Source: Methylotenera sp965234545 (GTDB lineage: Bacteria; Pseudomonadota; Gammaproteobacteria; Burkholderiales; Methylophilaceae). From it: 64,000 nt of DNA. The notes under the pieces are model-generated. The model was not told the origin of the DNA. It saw nothing but the letters and a program-made list of their open reading frames with translations, and did not search any database. The translations under genes were made by a program, and so were the position numbers. The stretch lies in assembly GCA_965234545.1 (NCBI GenBank), contig OZ248348.1:1550001-1614000 (forward strand), written 5' to 3'. Of this stretch, positions 60,173-64,000 are shown piece by piece. Positions within the stretch are counted from its first letter, which is position 1; every line of letters begins with the position of its first letter.

Positions 60173-61018
60173 TCATGCACGGCTCACGGCTGCTTGTTTC
60201 TTGCTACGGCCAGATTGATGGCCCTTAGCACTGGGTTGACTGGATTTCTTGGTAGCTTGGCTGCTTTGTTTAGTGGGCGACAGCGATTTAGTCTCGGCTG
60301 AGGCCGTGCGTATCGCACCAGCCGCAACCGGCTTACGCACCGCAAAGCCATTGGGGTAACGCAAATCGGCGTAACCCACCCTCATGTTTAGGCTGGCAAT
60401 GGTGTTGCGGTAAACCCGGACAAATTTATCCAAGCGCGCAGCCACGTCGACCCGTCCCAACTCAATGACCATACCGTTAGCGGTCGTCACTTGCCAAGCC
60501 CGCCTTGGGCTAAGCGCCAAGGTGGCAATCGTTAAATCGGCCATTTTCAAACTTTTGCTCACTTCCATGTATTGCGATGCCACTTCTATGACACCGTCAC
60601 CCGGGCCTAAAAAGATAGGCAGCTCCTTATTCGTGGCCGCATAAAATAACTCGCCATGGGTGTTGACCAAGGCAATGTTGCCCCACCTGGCTAAGGCTTG
60701 ATGCTCTTCTATCACCACTTCCAATTTATCCGGCCAACGACGACGCAAACTGACGTTACGCGCCCACGGTAATTTTTTGAATGCATTGCGCGCCTTAATT
60801 AAATCCAAGGTAAAGAAGTTGCCTTTTAAATGCTTGGCCACGATTAACTTCACCTGCTCACGATTAACATGATTCAACTGCCCCTCAACCACCACTTCGC
60901 GTAAAGGGAAGATAGGCAAATGCACCACGGCAAACATGGCCGCGTAAAGCATCGCCACTAAACTGATGGCCAATAAGCTATTGGCCAACCAATTTAACCA
61001 TGTAGGTTTATCCCACAT
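60173..61018 (-). CDS. ftsQ: Cell division protein FtsQ
   Basis: Bitopic division protein linking early and late divisome parts. The ATG at 61018 has GGAG 8 bases upstream and overlaps the ddlB stop by 11 bp, giving 281 residues; the frame extends to 61054, but that start is deeper in ddlB. A single membrane helix lies at about 10-32 and a POTRA domain (LREVVVEGQLNHVNREQV) at about 37-108. The beta domain runs to about 225. The tail (about 230-281) is unusually long and basic, rich in Ser, Lys and Gln, and looks disordered. Confidence 0.94.
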   Translation of the reverse strand: MWDKPTWLNWLANSLLAISLVAMLYAAMFAVVHLPIFPLREVVVEGQLNHVNREQVKLIVAKHLKGNFFTLDLIKARNAFKKLPWARNVSLRRRWPDKLEVVIEEHQALARWGNIALVNTHGELFYAATNKELPIFLGPGDGVIEVASQYMEVSKSLKMADLTIATLALSPRRAWQVTTANGMVIELGRVDVAARLDKFVRVYRNTIASLNMRVGYADLRYPNGFAVRKPVAAGAIRTASAETKSLSPTKQSSQATKKSSQPSAKGHQSGRSKKQAAVSRA

Positions 61019-61928
61019 CGGCCGACTCCAATATGCGCAGCACCAATTGCTCAAAACTGATGCCAGCCGCTTTAGCCGCCATGGGCACCAAACTGTGATC
61101 TGTCATGCCTGGGCTGCTGTTCACTTCCAGGAAATAGTGCTGGCCATGTTCATCCATTAAGAAATCCACTCGGCCCCAGCCGCTGCAGCCTAATGCTTGA
61201 AACGCGGCGATCGCCTCTTGCTGAATCAAGGCTTCTTTTTCTGGCGATAAACCGCAAGGGCATAAATACTCGGTGTCGTTGCGTAAGTACTTCGCCTCGT
61301 AATCGTAAAATTCGTTTTTCGGCACGATACGAACAATAGGCAGGGCCTCCAAACCTTGTTTGGCATTAGCCAAGATACCCACGGTGTATTCGCCGCCACC
61401 GACAAATTTCTCGGCCAGTACCAAAGGGTCGGCTTTGGCCGCCAAGGCATAGGCCGCCGCCAAATCGCCTGCGTGCTTCACCTTGCTGATGCCTATGCTG
61501 GAGCCTTCATTGGCCGGCTTCACAAATAAGGGCAAACCCAATTTATTTTCTATGGCGGCAAAATTCGTGTTCGCATTGAGCAACTCAAAATCCGGCGTCA
61601 CTATGCCCATGGCGCGCCATAACAATTTGCTGCGCCATTTATCCATGCCTATGGCCGAGGCCATCACGCCACTGCCGGTATAAGGAATATTCAACAACTC
61701 CAAGGCCCCTTGCACGCAACCGTCCTCACCAAAGCGACCGTGCAAATTAATGAATACCCGATCGAACTTTTCCAAGTCATGCAAAGGCAGATCGCGTGGG
61801 TCAAAGCCCTGCGCGTCTATGCCTTGTGCTTGCAAAGCAGCCAATACGGCGGCACCGCTTTTGAGTGACACCTCACGTTCAGCGGACAACCCTCCTAGCA
61901 ATACCGCTACTTTGCCGAATTTACTCAT
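61008..61928 (-). CDS. ddlB: D-alanine--D-alanine ligase
   Basis: ATP-grasp enzyme that makes D-Ala-D-Ala for peptidoglycan. It has 306 residues, matching DdlB. Motifs are VLLGGLSAEREVSLKSG at the N-terminus, INLHGRFGEDGCVQGALELL, PLFVKPANEGSSIGISKV (ATP-binding Lys and glycine loop) and SGWGRVDFLMDEHGQHYFLEVNSSPGMTDHSL at the metal and D-Ala sites (quoted in parts, with Asp, Glu and Asn ligands). It lies between murB and ftsQ as in other dcw clusters and overlaps ftsQ by 11 bp. Confidence 0.97.
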   Translation of the reverse strand: MSKFGKVAVLLGGLSAEREVSLKSGAAVLAALQAQGIDAQGFDPRDLPLHDLEKFDRVFINLHGRFGEDGCVQGALELLNIPYTGSGVMASAIGMDKWRSKLLWRAMGIVTPDFELLNANTNFAAIENKLGLPLFVKPANEGSSIGISKVKHAGDLAAAYALAAKADPLVLAEKFVGGGEYTVGILANAKQGLEALPIVRIVPKNEFYDYEAKYLRNDTEYLCPCGLSPEKEALIQQEAIAAFQALGCSGWGRVDFLMDEHGQHYFLEVNSSPGMTDHSLVPMAAKAAGISFEQLVLRILESADVG

Positions 61929-61972
61929 GCCCCACTCCTGCTTGTGCCACTGTGGCTTTTTTTATCAATGCA

Positions 61973-62869
61973 TTAAACATAATCACCTATTACTTTCACT
62001 TCTTGTTGCAAGGCCACACCAAACTGTTCCAACACCGTGTCGTGCATGTGCTTAATTAACAGTTCTATATCCAAAGCCGTGGCGCCACCGATATTGACTA
62101 TAAAATTAGCGTGCTTTTCCGACACTTGTGCGCCACCTATCAAATAGCCTTTCAAGCCACAGGCCTCAATTAAACGCGCCGCGTAATCACCCTCGGGGTT
62201 TCTGAAGGTCGAGCCGGCACTGGGTAAATTAAGCGGCTGCGAGGCCAAACGACTGGCCAACAAATTCTTAATTTTTTGCGCGGCCACTTCCGCATCGCCG
62301 GCCTCAAAGTTTAACCAAGCCGCCACAAACCATTCGCCTTGCACTGGCATACTGATGTGCCGGTAGCTGGCGACAAATTCCTTGGCCGAACGTTTATGCA
62401 GCTCGCCGTGGCGATTAATGGTGATGACGCTGTCAACCGCATCCCAAGTTTCCCAGCCATAGCACCCAGCATTCATGGCCAAAGCGCCGCCTAAGGTGCC
62501 AGGGATGCCGGCAAAAAACTCCGCGCCTTGGCGGCTATGTTTGGCGCAAAATTTGGCCAATTTGCCACAAGTCACACCCGATTCCGCGTAGATCAAATCG
62601 CCTTCCACATGCATGTCCGTTAACACGTTATGCATGGACACCACGGTCGCGCGTATGCCACCATCCCTCACCAACAGATTCGAGCCCAAGCCGACAAAAT
62701 GGATGGGCTGCTGATCGCCTACTTGCTGTAAAAATGCACGTAAATCGGCCAAATCCACCGGTATGTACAATTGATCGGCAAGGCCGCCCACACGCCAGCT
62801 AGTGTGCTTGGACATGGGTTCATTTTGCAGTAGCTTGCCTGCCAATGGCTGGGTGCTGACCGCTTGCAT
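61973..62869 (-). CDS. murB: UDP-N-acetylenolpyruvoylglucosamine reductase
   Basis: FAD enzyme that reduces the enolpyruvyl group to make UDP-MurNAc. It has 298 residues; the lack of the extra loop of E. coli MurB (342) suggests type II. FAD-binding motifs are TSWRVGGLADQLYIP, FVGLGSNLLVRDGGIRATVV and GIPGTLGGALAMNAGCYG. The catalytic Ser is in LPSAGSTFRNPEG, and the C-terminal Glu lies beyond KHANFIVN. The ATG at 62869 lies 3 bp after the murC stop. Confidence 0.96.
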   Translation of the reverse strand: MQAVSTQPLAGKLLQNEPMSKHTSWRVGGLADQLYIPVDLADLRAFLQQVGDQQPIHFVGLGSNLLVRDGGIRATVVSMHNVLTDMHVEGDLIYAESGVTCGKLAKFCAKHSRQGAEFFAGIPGTLGGALAMNAGCYGWETWDAVDSVITINRHGELHKRSAKEFVASYRHISMPVQGEWFVAAWLNFEAGDAEVAAQKIKNLLASRLASQPLNLPSAGSTFRNPEGDYAARLIEACGLKGYLIGGAQVSEKHANFIVNIGGATALDIELLIKHMHDTVLEQFGVALQQEVKVIGDYV

Positions 62870-62872
62870 AAC

Positions 62873-64000
62873 TTAAACGCCCTCCATTGCTAGGGTGCGG
62901 GTCTTAGCTGCCACTTGACCAATGGAGCCGGCACCCATGACGATGACCACGTCTTGGTCTTGGGCGATGGCCAATATGGCGCTGGGCAAGGCTTCGGTCG
63001 ATTCAACAAAAAGTGGCTCCACTTTTGCCGCCAAACGCACCGAGCGCATTAAGGTGCGCGTATCCGCCGCGACTATCGGCGCTTCACCAGCGGCATACAC
63101 CTCGGTTAACAAAATCGCATCGGCGCTGGATAAGACCCGTACAAAATCTTCAAAGCAATCGCGCGTGCGCGTGTAGCGATGTGGCTGAAACGCCAACACC
63201 AAGCGTCGACCTGGAAAAGCAGCCCGGGCCGCGGCAATCACCGCTTGCATTTCAACCGGGTGGTGACCGTAATCGTCAATTAGGGTGAAACTGCCCGCTT
63301 TGCGCTTATCCGTCGCCGCTAGCGGCACCTCACCGTAACGTTCAAATCGGCGGCCCACGCCTTTAAAGTCTTTCAAGGCTTTAATAATGGCTTCATCCGG
63401 CACATTCAATTCACTGGCGATGGCAATGGCCGCCAAGGCATTCAGCACATAATGCTTACCCGGCAAGTTGAGGGTGACGTCCATTTCCGTGGTCACGCCA
63501 TTAATGCGTTGTACGGTAAAATGCATTTTCCCGGCATCGGCCTTGACGTTAATCGCCCTAACTTTTGCTGCCTCACTAAAGCCATAGGTCATCACCGGCT
63601 TGGTCACCCTAGGTAAAATTTGCCGTATATTCGCGTCGTCTATGCACACCACCGCCATTCCCCAAAACGGCAATTGTTGAAGGAATTCCACAAAAGCACT
63701 CTTGAGCTTATCAAAGCTGTGCTCATAGGTTTCCATGTGATCTTGGTCGATATTGGTCACGACCGCCATCACCGGTGTAAGGTGTAAAAATGACGCGTCC
63801 GACTCATCCGCTTCGGCGACGATGTATTCACCGGTGCCCAATTTAGCATTGGCATTAGCGGCCTCTAACTTGCCGCCTATCACGTAGGTAGGATCCATAC
63901 CGGCTTCGGCTAAAATACTGGCAATCAAACTGGTGGTGGTGGTCTTGCCGTGGGTGCCGGCCACCGCGATGCCCTGTCTGAAACGCATCAACTCTGCCAA
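62873..64000 (-). CDS. murC: UDP-N-acetylmuramate--L-alanine ligase, partial (5' end outside the window)
   Basis: Mur ligase that adds L-alanine to UDP-MurNAc. About 375 C-terminal residues are visible; the N-terminal UDP-binding domain, roughly 90 residues, lies beyond 64000. The ATP-binding loop GTHGKTTTTSLIASIL is near the visible start, followed by AEADESDASFL, NIDQDHMETY, GVGRRFERYGE and DDYGHHPVEMQA of the central and C-terminal domains. The tail has VLAFQPHRYTRTRD and MGAGSIGQVA. It leads the murC-murB-ddlB-ftsQ-ftsA-ftsZ string. Confidence 0.97.
   Translation of the reverse strand: MAELMRFRQGIAVAGTHGKTTTTSLIASILAEAGMDPTYVIGGKLEAANANAKLGTGEYIVAEADESDASFLHLTPVMAVVTNIDQDHMETYEHSFDKLKSAFVEFLQQLPFWGMAVVCIDDANIRQILPRVTKPVMTYGFSEAAKVRAINVKADAGKMHFTVQRINGVTTEMDVTLNLPGKHYVLNALAAIAIASELNVPDEAIIKALKDFKGVGRRFERYGEVPLAATDKRKAGSFTLIDDYGHHPVEMQAVIAAARAAFPGRRLVLAFQPHRYTRTRDCFEDFVRVLSSADAILLTEVYAAGEAPIVAADTRTLMRSVRLAAKVEPLFVESTEALPSAILAIAQDQDVVIVMGAGSIGQVAAKTRTLAMEGV

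Noticed and set aside
1..64000. CRISPR arrays, insertion sequences, prophage and tRNA/rRNA genes
   Set aside because: No regularly spaced repeats, transposase or integrase frames, or RNA gene signatures were seen; nearly all sequence is accounted for by conserved genes.

Overview
The window looks like one continuous stretch of core chromosome from a betaproteobacterium, about 50% GC by eye. Several gene blocks point there: FmdB-DUF502-aspS, yebC-ruvCAB-ybgC-tolQRAB-pal-cpoB, tkt-gap-pgk-pyk-purC, miaB-phoH-ybeY-corC-lnt-glyQS-gmhB-plsC, and murC-murB-ddlB-ftsQAZ-lpxC. A fused SoxYZ-like carrier of the quinoprotein-dehydrogenase-associated type, and a transketolase gene with codon use typical of very high expression, would suit a methylotroph such as a member of the Methylophilaceae. 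That family assignment is an inference. I found no tRNA, rRNA, insertion sequence, prophage or CRISPR array.

Layout. 1-1959: end of gatA, then gatB (plus strand). 1973-3480: divergent pyrE and xth. 3494-11942 (minus): one long gene string, yebC to ruvC, ruvA, ruvB, ybgC, tolQ, tolR, tolA, tolB, pal, cpoB. 12004-16176: a DMT permease, a CBS protein, the tRNA hydroxylase TrhP, YjbQ and the SoxYZ-like carrier. 16296-20377 (minus): FmdB, DUF502, aspS, an AT-rich Mrr-like nuclease gene and a VOC protein. 20476-22086 (minus): an oxidoreductase and a thioredoxin-like protein. 22141-26991 (plus): rsmE, an argA with an extra HTH domain, argB, a HAD phosphatase, slmA and a DUF2788 protein. 27230-35107 (plus): tkt, gap, pgk, pyk, purC, a DUF1232 protein and ppa. 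35125-46468 (minus): miaB to the YgjP-type protease, covering tRNA modification, ribosome maturation, lipoprotein acylation, glycyl-tRNA synthesis and LPS/phospholipid genes. 46580-47980: cysG. 47977-50065 (minus): envZ/ompR. 50352-52413 (plus): an EF-hand protein and an LplT-like transporter. 52416-64000 (minus): cca, an NDUFA9-like protein, slt, and the dcw cluster ending in a partial murC.

How they work together. GatAB and an aspartyl-tRNA synthetase carrying the residues of the non-discriminating type would together make Asn-tRNA by transamidation. Tol-Pal, Lnt, LpxC, GmhB, PlsC, the Mur/Fts proteins and Slt build and divide the envelope. SlmA would coordinate FtsZ assembly with the nucleoid. 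Tkt, Gap, Pgk and Pyk form central carbon metabolism.

Most notable observations: an N-acetylglutamate synthase fused to a Cro/C1-type DNA-binding domain, with a 15-bp palindrome just upstream; a SlmA-box-like sequence on the slmA promoter; OmpR-like tandem 10-bp repeats between ompR and a secreted EF-hand gene; a CCA-adding enzyme whose HD domain has lost its metal residues; and an Mrr nuclease gene spliced tightly into the aspS operon.

No stretch over 300 bases lacks a gene. The longest gaps are 50066-50351 (286 bp, holding the OmpR-like repeats), 26992-27229 (238 bp, holding a terminator and the tkt leader) and 6337-6563 (227 bp, holding an 8-bp tandem repeat before tolB).
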